The position numbers were made by a program, and so were the translations under genes. Source: JAYEIA01 sp964472505 (GTDB taxonomy: Bacteria > Bacteroidota > Bacteroidia > Bacteroidales > JAADGE01). Taken from it: a stretch of DNA of 62,416 nt. Positions 48,961-57,529 of the stretch are shown one piece after another (within the stretch, counting starts at the first letter, position 1; each line of letters opens with the position of its first letter). The stretch spans positions 1 through 62,416 of the forward strand of contig CAYYQW010000017.1 in assembly GCA_964472505.1 (NCBI GenBank), written 5' to 3'. Below the pieces are notes generated by a model. That model did no database searches. It was not told the origin of the DNA and worked only from the letters and a program-made list of their open reading frames with translations.

Positions 48961-50949
48961 CTAAATATATCGAACTCCCGCTAACAAGACATCATCGGTT
49001 TGATACCGGTTGCCTTTCCAATGGAAAAAATAATCACTGAAAATCTTTTGTTGCTCTTGCATTGGTTTTTCGGCATGCTCCAAGATCAATTTTTTCAATT
49101 TTTTTTTCAGTAATTTTTTATCCGATTCACCCCCGAATTGATCGACATAGCCGTCGGACAGAAGATAAAAAGCATCTCCCTTTTCTGCGGGAAAAAGATG
49201 GTTGGTATAATTAGTGGTCATCGGTCGCTCGTTCTTTCCTATTGACATACGATCGCCTTTCAATTCCGACAACTCTCCTTTACGATATAAAAACAAAGGT
49301 CGAGAAGCGCCGGCAAATTGTGCTTGGCCGTTTTTTTCATCTATTATCAAGACAGCCACATCCATACCGTCTCCGGATTGTTTTTCATTTGCTTCATTCT
49401 GCAAATGTTGGGTTACGCTGCTTCGCAATGAGTCAAGAATGTCAGCTGCAGAAATCACACGTTTGCGCTCAACTATTTCATTAATAAAAGATATTCCGAG
49501 CATACTCATAAATGCCCCGGGAACACCGTGTCCGGTACAATCAGCTACAACTATAATTCTAAGATTATAGGTCTTATTCTTAATACGCTTTATATTATAA
49601 AAATCACCGCTTACAATATCTTTTGGTTGATAAAAAACAAAACTTTCGGGAAACACTTCATTTAAATTTTGAGCATTCGGCAAAAGCGCTTCTTGTATTC
49701 GCTTGGCATAATAAATACTTGATAAAAGCTCTTTAGTTTTATATTCAGCTTTTTGCTTTTGTTTTTGTATCAAACGGTTTTTATTATACAACTCATCCCT
49801 TTGGCCCATAATTTCCTGTCTCTGCTCTTCTATACGATCCCTCTGTTGGGTAACTTCTTCGGTTCGTTCATCCACTTTGTTTTTAAAATCATCTATCAGG
49901 CTTACAATCTCTTGTTGCAGGAAATTATAATTTATAACCAACTGTCCTATCTCATCTTTTGAATTTTCGGGCAGGTAGCTTTCCGTATATCTGAAACCGG
50001 TTTTTACAAATGTGCTTATAATTCCCGACAAGCGCGAAAGTCTTCGAGTTAATATATCCGACATCCTAAAACTTAAGACTAAGACAAACAACAAAAGCGT
50101 AATCAACAATGACAAATATATAAACCTCAGTCTGCGTTCCATTCGTTCTTGGTAACTGTCGATATCTTTAAGAGTATGTTCATAATTCTGCAAAATACGA
50201 TTACTGCTGCTGTCAATTCTTCCTTTTAGTCCGGTATTATTGCGTATTCCTATTTTTGAGTCAAGTTCAACCATTTTCATAAATAATTTTCGATAATTGT
50301 CCAAATCGTTCAATATTTCCTGCTTTTCTCTCGGCGAGAAATTGGCATTTTGTTCCACTTCTGCTTGCAAATTATCAGCTACGGCATTCAATTTCCCAAT
50401 GTATTCCGTTTGATTTCGAATAATATAATCTTTTTCATGCCGTCTGAGCATCAGAATGGTACTCAAATTCAGACCTTCAGTAGTTTCCAGTTTGTGAATG
50501 TGCGAACGCATTTGTCCGACTACACCGTAGTCTTTGAAACCCCTTTTCTGAATTAAACTAACAATGGAATCAAAAGAACCGGTATAGTTATTAAAAATTT
50601 GAAATTTATTTGAAAAATTTATTTTTTCACTGATTACCTCCGGCATTGGCATAGATTGCAGAAACTTTAAAGACTGCCTGTATTCATTGGTTAAACTATC
50701 GTGAAGCTTTAATGTGCGGCTTTCACCCGTTTCAAAAAAAGAAGGATTTATTATTTCATATGCAAAAAAATCATCAATTACCTTAGTGTCCTGCAATTTT
50801 AGGGTTTGCATTTTAACAGTTTGTTTCTTGAGCAGCTCCGGTCTTTGCTTCTGTTCAATATATATTAGTGAAATTAAAACAACCAAAGCAGTGATTAAGG
50901 TAAAGCTCAAAAATACAACAAGCAATTTACTTTTCAATGTATTAAACAT
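48961..50949 (-). CDS. Membrane SpoIIE-family (PP2C-like) phosphatase with HAMP-like region
   Basis: 662 residues from the ATG at 50949, chosen because the -7 box at 50983-50976 would exclude an upstream start. It has an N-terminal membrane helix (~8-31), a ~245-residue periplasmic sensor, a second helix (~282-302), a HAMP-like segment and coiled coil (~303-420), and a SpoIIE/PP2C domain. Metal motifs are VSGDFYN, VADCTGHGVPGAF and LSDGYVDQFGG. It is a candidate phosphatase partner for the SiaB-like kinase, 2.5 kb away. It probably dephosphorylates an STAS/SiaC-type protein in response to an external cue. Confidence 0.88.
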   Translation of the reverse strand: MFNTLKSKLLVVFLSFTLITALVVLISLIYIEQKQRPELLKKQTVKMQTLKLQDTKVIDDFFAYEIINPSFFETGESRTLKLHDSLTNEYRQSLKFLQSMPMPEVISEKINFSNKFQIFNNYTGSFDSIVSLIQKRGFKDYGVVGQMRSHIHKLETTEGLNLSTILMLRRHEKDYIIRNQTEYIGKLNAVADNLQAEVEQNANFSPREKQEILNDLDNYRKLFMKMVELDSKIGIRNNTGLKGRIDSSSNRILQNYEHTLKDIDSYQERMERRLRFIYLSLLITLLLFVLVLSFRMSDILTRRLSRLSGIISTFVKTGFRYTESYLPENSKDEIGQLVINYNFLQQEIVSLIDDFKNKVDERTEEVTQQRDRIEEQRQEIMGQRDELYNKNRLIQKQKQKAEYKTKELLSSIYYAKRIQEALLPNAQNLNEVFPESFVFYQPKDIVSGDFYNIKRIKNKTYNLRIIVVADCTGHGVPGAFMSMLGISFINEIVERKRVISAADILDSLRSSVTQHLQNEANEKQSGDGMDVAVLIIDEKNGQAQFAGASRPLFLYRKGELSELKGDRMSIGKNERPMTTNYTNHLFPAEKGDAFYLLSDGYVDQFGGESDKKLLKKKLKKLILEHAEKPMQEQQKIFSDYFFHWKGNRYQTDDVLLAGVRYI

Positions 50950-50975
50950 CGTATCCCCATTCAAATTTAAGATTG

Positions 50976-50983
50976 CAAAAATA
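50976..50983 (-). promoter_or_regulatory. -7 box (TATTTTTG) of the second SpoIIE gene
   Basis: The minus strand reads TATTTTTG 27 bases before the ATG at 50949. No clear -33 TTG is seen. Confidence 0.55.
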
Positions 50984-51134
50984 CTCATTAAAATAACCGG
51001 TGTAAGGTATTTAAGCTTACATTTATGTTAAATTTCACAAAGAACATAAGTTTTTTCAGAAACTTAGTATGGAAAATAGCTGCAGCCTAAAAATATGATT
51101 CTAAAAAGTCTGATTAGCAATCACAATGCAATAA

Positions 51135-52364
51135 TTATTCACAATAATTCTTTCGCAGATCGGCAGCTTTATAGTATTTTAGATGCTCTGCCATTTTAAT
51201 ATCATAACAAGCGCCTTCCGTATTTCCGATTTCAATGCGCAGAAGCGCACGTTGGTAATACAATTCGCCTGAAGGGTGTAAATCCAAAGCCATGCCAAAA
51301 TCGGCTTCGGCTCTTTCCGGCATTCCGGCCTCGGCAAAGCTTTGGGCTCTGGCCTGAAAATATTCATATTTGGAAGCATCGCCCTCTATGCATTTGTTCA
51401 AGGCTTTCAAAGCTCCGAAATGCTCACCGGTTTCTCTCAAAATAAGTGCTTTCAGATAATAGACATCCGCAGCAGTTCCAAAATATGTCTCGTAGGTTTC
51501 AATGGCTTCTTTTGCCGGCCTATAATTGCCGGCCAAATACTCGATGCGGGCAAGCGCTTTCAGATGTATCAATTCATTGGGTCGCAGCTCTAAAATACGC
51601 CGATAATCATCGGCTGCTGCCCGATAGTCTTCTCTTTGAAGCAAAGCTTCTATTCGCTTTAAGCGATATTCGGGTTTATCGGGTTGCTGCTCAATAGCTT
51701 TTGAATAATCTTTTTCAGCTTTTCGGTACTGCTTATTCTGCATAAAAATATCACCGCGCAATACATAAGCTCTCGGATAACGACTGCTTCTGCCTATTCG
51801 ATTATTCACCAAATTATAAGCATCGGTTATTTTTCCGGAGGCAATTAAATAAGCGACTTCATCCAATTCGCGTTCAGCTGTTTTATAATGTTTCTGATTA
51901 ATAAAATCTACCCACTTCCTGTTTTTTTCTAAATCCGAAAAAGCCGGATGCAGTCTGATTTCCGACAGCGAGCGTTTTTCTTTTAGGCTAAAATAGTTTT
52001 CCATGACCGAAATAAGCGCGTCGGTTTCTCCCAACTGTGCATAACAAGCAGCTGATTGGAATAAAGCATAATCCTCATCTTCTTTTTGAGCTTCTTTAAA
52101 ATCGGCCAAAGCATTGGCATAACGCCCCTGCGCATAAAACAATTCACCGCGTTTTATATAATAATAAGCTGTGGAACCGTTTACACGAATGGCTTTCGTC
52201 AAAAGCTCAATACCTTCGGAAAAGTTTTCTTGTTCTTCTGCAACCAAAGCTTTAGCAAAATACTCATCAAAGCTTTGAGGCCGCACTTGTGCATTGAGGC
52301 TAAATCCCCAAAAAACAAGCGCAATAAAAAATATATTTTTTAGTGTTGCTGACTTTATTTGCAT
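51135..52364 (-). CDS. Secreted TPR protein
   Basis: 409 residues. Signal peptide (1-25, LNAQ) followed by about nine TPR units over nearly the whole protein, such as GRYANALADFKEAQKEDED and KQYRKAEKDYSKAIEQQPD. It acts as a periplasmic or outer-membrane-associated scaffold. It is the last gene of the DUF6702-T9SS cargo-TPR unit, with a 21-base gap to the gene before it, so a role in assembling or docking the T9SS cargo is plausible but unproven. Confidence 0.82.
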   Translation of the reverse strand: MQIKSATLKNIFFIALVFWGFSLNAQVRPQSFDEYFAKALVAEEQENFSEGIELLTKAIRVNGSTAYYYIKRGELFYAQGRYANALADFKEAQKEDEDYALFQSAACYAQLGETDALISVMENYFSLKEKRSLSEIRLHPAFSDLEKNRKWVDFINQKHYKTAERELDEVAYLIASGKITDAYNLVNNRIGRSSRYPRAYVLRGDIFMQNKQYRKAEKDYSKAIEQQPDKPEYRLKRIEALLQREDYRAAADDYRRILELRPNELIHLKALARIEYLAGNYRPAKEAIETYETYFGTAADVYYLKALILRETGEHFGALKALNKCIEGDASKYEYFQARAQSFAEAGMPERAEADFGMALDLHPSGELYYQRALLRIEIGNTEGACYDIKMAEHLKYYKAADLRKNYCE

Positions 52365-52385
52365 AATAATAATTTCATTTTTGAA

Positions 52386-55013
52386 TTAGGGTTTTTCCTG
52401 CTTTTCCTCATTGGCAAATATATGCACAAAACCGGAAATATTTCTTACCTCAATTCCGCTAAGCCTTTTTTCATAAACATCGCAGAGATAATAATACACG
52501 CCGTCGGCCAGAGCTTTACCGCTGTTCATATCTGTCCCGTCCCAATTTATATCAGGGTTTTCGGTTTGAAAAACCAAATTACCCCATCGGTTATACACTT
52601 TCAGTTCAATTTTCTCAACATAATTATAAGGAAAAGGAATAAAACGATCGTTCACACCATCATTATCAGGCGTAAATACATTCGGAAGCTCATAATAATG
52701 GCAAATATCAATACAGGTTCTGAGCAGTTCTTCCGGCGGAATAAAATTTCCGGCAGAATCCTGAGCCACTACCACATAGCAAGCACCCATAGGACCCTCA
52801 GGCTTATGTATATAGCTGCGTACATCCGGGTTTTCAATGGTTTCCAACAATTGATATTCTTTATCGTAACTGTCGGTATAGTAAATTCGAAACAATTCAA
52901 TATCGGAAGCGCAGGAATCAGTAATCTGCCAATTCAAATAGTTTTGCTCCAAATCGCAATCGGAATCCAAACTGAGCTCTACCGGGCAAGGCGGTATGGT
53001 ATCTTGCGGAGAAACGCAGATTTCCTGAGAGTAATTCACTAAACTGTCGGGCAAAACATCCAAGCCGTATGCTCCGATTGTACGTATTTTGTACCAATAA
53101 AATTCATCGTTCGACAAATTATAATCCGTATATAAAACCGATGCCGATGTACCAACCGAATCATAGGGCAAACTGTTTTCAGTACAGTTTTCATCGGCCG
53201 TTTTTCGGTAAATGGTGTATTCATAATTTGTCCAAGGCGTATTTTCATTGGCCTGAATAGTCATTCGGCGGTTATCCGGCAAGCCTTTGGCAAACACCGT
53301 TGAAGTATAAGCCGGTGAGCCCACTTGTTCCCAATCGGTGCCGTCTTGACTGTAGAAGCTCAGACGATACGAGCGGCCTTGGGTTTGAGTATCAACAGAG
53401 CTTTCCGTGAAAACGGTATCTTCCTTACCGGGAATTTCAGCTATTTGTGTATAATCAGCTCCGTATAATCCTTCGGATGCTTCAAGAATGTATTTATAAG
53501 GGCCGGGGTATTGAGTTTGATCGAATTCCACGGGATTCATCCAGCGTAAACTTACTGCACCGATATCGAGATCAGTAGTTTCCACGCTTGAATTAAGAAA
53601 AACCGGCGTTCCTTTCACCAATTCGGCACAAGCTTCATTAGATACATAACTTTCAGAGCCGTCGTCGAAATAAGCCACTATACGATAACAATAATTGTAG
53701 CCGGGAGCCAAGCCGGTATCAATATATTCTGTTTTTGAAACATCACTTAAAGTATCAATAAAGGTGTAACCGGCATATTCGGGCATTCCGGTTTCACATT
53801 CATCCGGCTCAAAATTGTAAGTATCGTATTTACGATAAATTAAGAATCCCAAAGCATTGGAGCAGGCGTAGCTATCCCAACTCAAATACACGGCGCTGCT
53901 TGAAGGGCTTGCTTCAAGATTTTCGGGTGCCGGAGCCACCACCTGAATTTGACTTTCGCTGTAGGCCGAAAGCGCTACTTCGGGACTGTCGTCAATTGCT
54001 CTGAATATCACCGAATAGGGTTGCTTACGAATGTGTGAACAAACGGTATTCCAAGAGAATTCTCCTTCAACCGGTTGAGCTCCGGAAGCACCGTTAAACA
54101 CAGCCGGGCTTTCTTCCAAGGTAAACGGGCCACCGTAGGCTGTAAGCGTAATGCGGTCGTTATCCGGATCGCTTGCCGAAACGCTAAAACTGATATTTTC
54201 TCCGGCGGTTACACAAAAATTTCCGGGATCATCAATTTCCGGCGGTAAGTTATCGGTTTCATCCACTTCAATTTGCATATCGCGAATAATGCTTCCTATT
54301 TTTACACCGTTGCGCCATTCGTTAATTTTCATGGCCACATTGTATTCCCCCATTCCGGTTGGAGCATCCCATACAAAATCACCCGAAACGGGATCTACAT
54401 ACAATGAGTCGGAAGCATCGGGAAATTCGTAATTTTGAATTTCGTTACCGTTTTCGGCCAGACAAACGGTAATTTCATAGGAAAGACTGTCGCCGTCGCT
54501 GTCATAAGCCGAAGGATTATGCACAAAACGTCTGCCCAGTGCTGCTTTATCTACCGGCGGATTTTGTAAAACCGGCGTGTTGTTGAATCCTAAATTAGGG
54601 TCAATCAGCAGCGTGGTTTTAAGCGAAAAAACGACATTCACCGAACCGGGAATATTGACAATATCGGCATTTCTGTTAGGGTCGGACATAACAATTTCAT
54701 ATACCCCGATACCGGGAAATGTATGCGTTCCAATATAAACATTTTTTTGAATTTCATCGGGCAAAGGAGTAATCTCTATTCTCTTTATTTCGGACATGCT
54801 GCCGTCGCCCCAATCCATGGTTAAATAATCCCTGTCTTCGTTTGCTGCGCTTGGCGCATAGGTATAGGTAACCAAAGTAAACTCATAGGTATATAAGTTG
54901 ATTTGCCGATAGGTAATCTCCCCTGCCCTGTTGTGCGTGGCATAGGCTATATTTGTTGCCGTTAGCAGCACAAAAAAAAGCAGGATATTTTGTAGATATT
55001 TTATTGAAAACAT
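52386..55013 (-). CDS. T9SS type B secreted protein (gliding-motility C-terminal domain)
   Basis: 875 residues. Signal peptide (1-25), then an N-terminal region of beta-sandwich domains, including Ca-binding-like DSDGDSLSYEITV, then fibronectin III-like domains (~365-560). A C-terminal domain spans ~773-875 with NVFTPDNDGVND, YNRWGNLVFQ, WDGTDMNSGKALADGVYYY: the gliding-motility/type B sorting signal that directs export through the type IX system. It is probably a surface adhesin or motility-related protein. T9SS core genes are not in this window. Confidence 0.93.
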   Translation of the reverse strand: MFSIKYLQNILLFFVLLTATNIAYATHNRAGEITYRQINLYTYEFTLVTYTYAPSAANEDRDYLTMDWGDGSMSEIKRIEITPLPDEIQKNVYIGTHTFPGIGVYEIVMSDPNRNADIVNIPGSVNVVFSLKTTLLIDPNLGFNNTPVLQNPPVDKAALGRRFVHNPSAYDSDGDSLSYEITVCLAENGNEIQNYEFPDASDSLYVDPVSGDFVWDAPTGMGEYNVAMKINEWRNGVKIGSIIRDMQIEVDETDNLPPEIDDPGNFCVTAGENISFSVSASDPDNDRITLTAYGGPFTLEESPAVFNGASGAQPVEGEFSWNTVCSHIRKQPYSVIFRAIDDSPEVALSAYSESQIQVVAPAPENLEASPSSSAVYLSWDSYACSNALGFLIYRKYDTYNFEPDECETGMPEYAGYTFIDTLSDVSKTEYIDTGLAPGYNYCYRIVAYFDDGSESYVSNEACAELVKGTPVFLNSSVETTDLDIGAVSLRWMNPVEFDQTQYPGPYKYILEASEGLYGADYTQIAEIPGKEDTVFTESSVDTQTQGRSYRLSFYSQDGTDWEQVGSPAYTSTVFAKGLPDNRRMTIQANENTPWTNYEYTIYRKTADENCTENSLPYDSVGTSASVLYTDYNLSNDEFYWYKIRTIGAYGLDVLPDSLVNYSQEICVSPQDTIPPCPVELSLDSDCDLEQNYLNWQITDSCASDIELFRIYYTDSYDKEYQLLETIENPDVRSYIHKPEGPMGACYVVVAQDSAGNFIPPEELLRTCIDICHYYELPNVFTPDNDGVNDRFIPFPYNYVEKIELKVYNRWGNLVFQTENPDINWDGTDMNSGKALADGVYYYLCDVYEKRLSGIEVRNISGFVHIFANEEKQEKP

Positions 55014-55036
55014 AGTTTATTGCTTATCAGTAATTC

Positions 55037-55558
55037 TTATTGAATATCAAAACCCGCATCCGGTTCGTTACGATCAAATTTAAGCGCTTTTTCGGTATTT
55101 TGACAACTAAAAATCAATAAATTTTTTTGATCTCTGTACAAATCTAATAAAAGTGTATTCATTATATGAATTTTTTTAGGAAGCTTTTTTATTTTGTATG
55201 AATAGAATATTTGAACGGCCTCTTCCTGTTCATCCAGATATATATAATGCTCAAATTTTAAAAGGTTTGGATTAAAAACTGCATTATCAAATTTAATACG
55301 GAAATTCTTCTTAATATAATCATCAATTATTTTATCGGTTTCTGAAGATTTTATTTTAAGATTAATTTTTCGATTATTTAATATTTCTAATATGTTTGTA
55401 AAATCATCTGCAAATATGCGAAGCGATATATGAAATTGTTTTTCGGCCGGCCTGTATTCCATGTTACCAAAACTAACGTGAATGGGATGCAGGCTTTCCT
55501 GAGCAGATTGGGGCATTAAAATTACTGAAAGTACAAGTACAAATTTATAAAACAACAT
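55037..55558 (-). CDS. DUF6702 secreted protein
   Basis: 173 residues from the ATG at 55558. Signal peptide followed by a compact domain with HPIHVSFGNMEYRPAEKQFHI, matching DUF6702. Function unknown. It is divergent from the HupE-like gene with only five bases between the two ATGs, so each promoter must lie inside the other gene or upstream. It heads the minus-strand unit DUF6702-T9SS cargo-TPR. Confidence 0.85.
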   Translation of the reverse strand: MLFYKFVLVLSVILMPQSAQESLHPIHVSFGNMEYRPAEKQFHISLRIFADDFTNILEILNNRKINLKIKSSETDKIIDDYIKKNFRIKFDNAVFNPNLLKFEHYIYLDEQEEAVQIFYSYKIKKLPKKIHIMNTLLLDLYRDQKNLLIFSCQNTEKALKFDRNEPDAGFDIQ

Positions 55559-55563
55559 AAGCA

Positions 55564-56154
55564 ATGTTTAATTTATATTTTACACTGGGTTTTGAACACA
55601 TTTTGGATATTAACGGTTACGATCATATTTTATTTATTTTAGCCTTAACAATTGTTTACAGCTTCAAGGAATTGCGGCAAGTTATAATTTTGGTTACGGC
55701 TTTCACATTAGGGCATTCCGTAAGCTTAGCACTGGCTTCCTTGGGTTACATAAGCTTTTCTTCAGATTGGATTGAATTGCTCATTCCTGTAAGTATTATT
55801 ATTTCTGCCGGCTTTGGCTTTTTTTACAAAGGTAATCAAAATTGGAAAACTTTGCATCTTTTAAAATATATTTCGGCTGCTGTTTTTGGTTTGATACACG
55901 GCTTGGGCTTCTCGAATTACTTAGCAAGCTTGCTTGGAAGAGAAATGTCAGTTGCCATGCCTTTGTTGGCTTTCAACATAGGTTTGGAAGCCGGTCAAAT
56001 CATTTTAGTTTTGCTCATTCTGCTTTTAAGCAGTACAATATACAGATATACAAAAATACCCAAACGAGATTGGGTATTAGGTGTTTCCGGAATTGTTATC
56101 GGTATGTCTTTAGAAATAGCTCTGAACCGTGTCGGTTTCTTATTTCAGCTTTAG
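55564..56154 (+). CDS. HupE/UreJ-like membrane protein
   Basis: 196 residues, about six or seven membrane helices. The N terminus GFEHILDINGYDHILFILAL and TLGHSVSLALA are typical of HupE/UreJ, a family of metal permease-like proteins often linked to nickel. His residues in the first helix and TLGHS are probable metal ligands. The metal and direction are not known here. It is convergent with the MORN-like gene, and the coding regions overlap by 15 bases. Confidence 0.88.
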   Translation: MFNLYFTLGFEHILDINGYDHILFILALTIVYSFKELRQVIILVTAFTLGHSVSLALASLGYISFSSDWIELLIPVSIIISAGFGFFYKGNQNWKTLHLLKYISAAVFGLIHGLGFSNYLASLLGREMSVAMPLLAFNIGLEAGQIILVLLILLLSSTIYRYTKIPKRDWVLGVSGIVIGMSLEIALNRVGFLFQL

Positions 56155-56709
56155 AGTTCTCAGAATTTCCCCGGTTGAGTTATCGTTTGTATTTTTTTTG
56201 GCAATTTTAAAATAGGTTCTAAAATCGGTCATATATACAAAATTTTCTTCAGCCAATTCTAATTTGTATTCAAATTCGCCTTTGGGCATAACGGTTATCG
56301 ACAAATGTTCTTCATTTATGGTGTACTGCTTGTCGGGCTCTACATTAAAATTTAACAACTCTTCGCCGTTTTTATCATAAACAATATTTTTTTTGCCGTC
56401 AAAAGCAAGATTTCCGTTTTTGTAAAATACTTTTTTAAAGCGCCCGTTGCATGCAATGCTTCCGTCGGTATAATAAATATTGTTATAAGACGGCTCATAT
56501 ATTATTTTGCCGTTTTTATAATTGTATTTTTTAAATCGCGGATTAAAAACTGCCTGCTTATTATTAAAATAGACTGTATGAAAAGATGAATCAAAAGCTA
56601 CCGTACCATTATCATGATATAGGTATGATTTTTCTGCTTCTTGTCCTTGTATCAAAGTACCGAACAAAAAGACAAAACTAAAGAGTAGGAAAAGTTTTCT
56701 GTAAAACAT
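56140..56709 (-). CDS. MORN-like repeat protein
   Basis: 189 residues with a signal peptide (1-22) and five or six repeats of the type Y-(D/K)-NG-(T/K/S)-(V/I)-A-(F/Y) (YHDNGTVAFDS, YKNGKIIYEPS, YTDGSIACNG, YKNGNLAFDG), resembling YwqK/MORN-type repeats. The last 50 residues form a separate beta domain. Such proteins bind membranes or partners through repeats, but the role here is unknown. A -7 box lies 28 bases upstream. Confidence 0.72.
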   Translation of the reverse strand: MFYRKLFLLFSFVFLFGTLIQGQEAEKSYLYHDNGTVAFDSSFHTVYFNNKQAVFNPRFKKYNYKNGKIIYEPSYNNIYYTDGSIACNGRFKKVFYKNGNLAFDGKKNIVYDKNGEELLNFNVEPDKQYTINEEHLSITVMPKGEFEYKLELAEENFVYMTDFRTYFKIAKKNTNDNSTGEILRTLKLK

Positions 56710-56736
56710 AAGTCTTCTGTTTTAATTCTTTTACGG

Positions 56737-56744
56737 CAAAGCTA
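56737..56744 (-). promoter_or_regulatory. -7 box (TAGCTTTG) of MORN-like gene
   Basis: The minus strand reads TAGCTTTG 28 bases before the ATG at 56709. The spacing to an upstream TTTTTG is too short. Confidence 0.45.
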
Positions 56745-56896
56745 ACTATTTGTTTCAAAAACTAAGTAAAAATATACAAAATATATTTGTGATAACTTTT
56801 AAACGATAAAAAATATGATTTATTATTATGTTGGAGAGTGAAACAAGATAGTATTCAGTAGGTTAAAAAGGAGCTTGAGGTCTGCAAATAAAAAAG

Positions 56897-56980
56897 TGCC
56901 CGGAACAAGAATCGAACTTGCACTCCTAAATCGGAACATGGCCCTCAACCATGCGCGTCTACCAATTCCGCCATCCGGGC
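56897..56980 (-). tRNA. tRNA-Leu (GAG)
   Basis: 84 nt, class II. Acceptor GCCCGGA / TCCGGGC. Anticodon stem CATGG / CCATG, loop TTGAGGG, anticodon GAG, discriminator A. Confidence 0.95.
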
Positions 56981-57018
56981 AATTATATTTTTTTAAAGAA
57001 CTAATTCATTTTGTCAGG

Positions 57019-57102
57019 TGCCCGGAACAGGAGTCGAACCTGCAAGTCCTTGCGGACACATGAACCTGAATCATGCGCGTCTGCCAATTCCGCCATCCGG
57101 GC
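57019..57102 (-). tRNA. tRNA-Leu (CAG)
   Basis: 84 nt, class II. The acceptor is the same as in the previous tRNA. Anticodon stem CATGA / TCATG, loop TTCAGGT, anticodon CAG. The two genes are 38 bases apart, share nearly identical D arms and probably share a transcript. Confidence 0.95.
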
Positions 57103-57133
57103 AATTGAAAAAGTATCTTACTTTTTCGGCTTG

Positions 57134-57141
57134 CAAATATA
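57134..57141 (-). promoter_or_regulatory. -7 box (TATATTTG) of tRNA-Leu pair
   Basis: The minus strand reads TATATTTG 32 bases upstream of tRNA-Leu(CAG). Confidence 0.62.
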
Positions 57142-57221
57142 TAAGCTATTTTTAAATATTAAAGCCTTATTGAAAAAAACTTTAATATTTTTTGCACTAT
57201 CATCGTCCGTCAATTATTAAA

Positions 57222-57355
57222 TAGTGTCCGGCAGAAAACTACATATTTAATTCACTGCGCGGGTCAGGTGTTTTTCGCCTGACGCAAAACAGGCAGTTTT
57301 AAAACTCCGTGCGGTGAAAACACCATGCGGGCGCAGGGTTTTCTGCCAAATACTA
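57222..57355. repeat. Structured inverted-repeat element
   Basis: GGCAGAAAAC (57230-57239) and GTTTTCTGCC (57338-57347) are perfect inverted arms, with near-complementary TAGTGT/ATACTA outside. Inside are hairpins at 57263-57283 (GTCAGGTG / CGCCTGAC, one G-U pair, T5 loop) and 57313-57324 (GGTG AAAA CACC). The whole folds as a multi-branched cruciform. The 427-base gap between tRNA-Leu(CAG) and glnA holds nothing else clear except a weak TATCTTTA at 57470-57477. Confidence 0.6.
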
Positions 57356-57529
57356 AATGCTGATTTGAAGCAATTTGAAATAATTTACAAATATATTTTT
57401 TCAGACAAACATGTATGGTTATAAAACATTTCTATTTTGTAACATCTTATGAACTAAATATACTATCGGTATCTTTATTAATTTTGTTGTGTAACAGCTG
57501 TAAGTAAGAAAAATAAAAACAAACAGATT

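Noticed and set aside
52359..53042. 227-residue plus-strand ORF under the T9SS protein gene
   Set aside because: It is antisense to a gene with strong domain evidence and has no family motif of its own.
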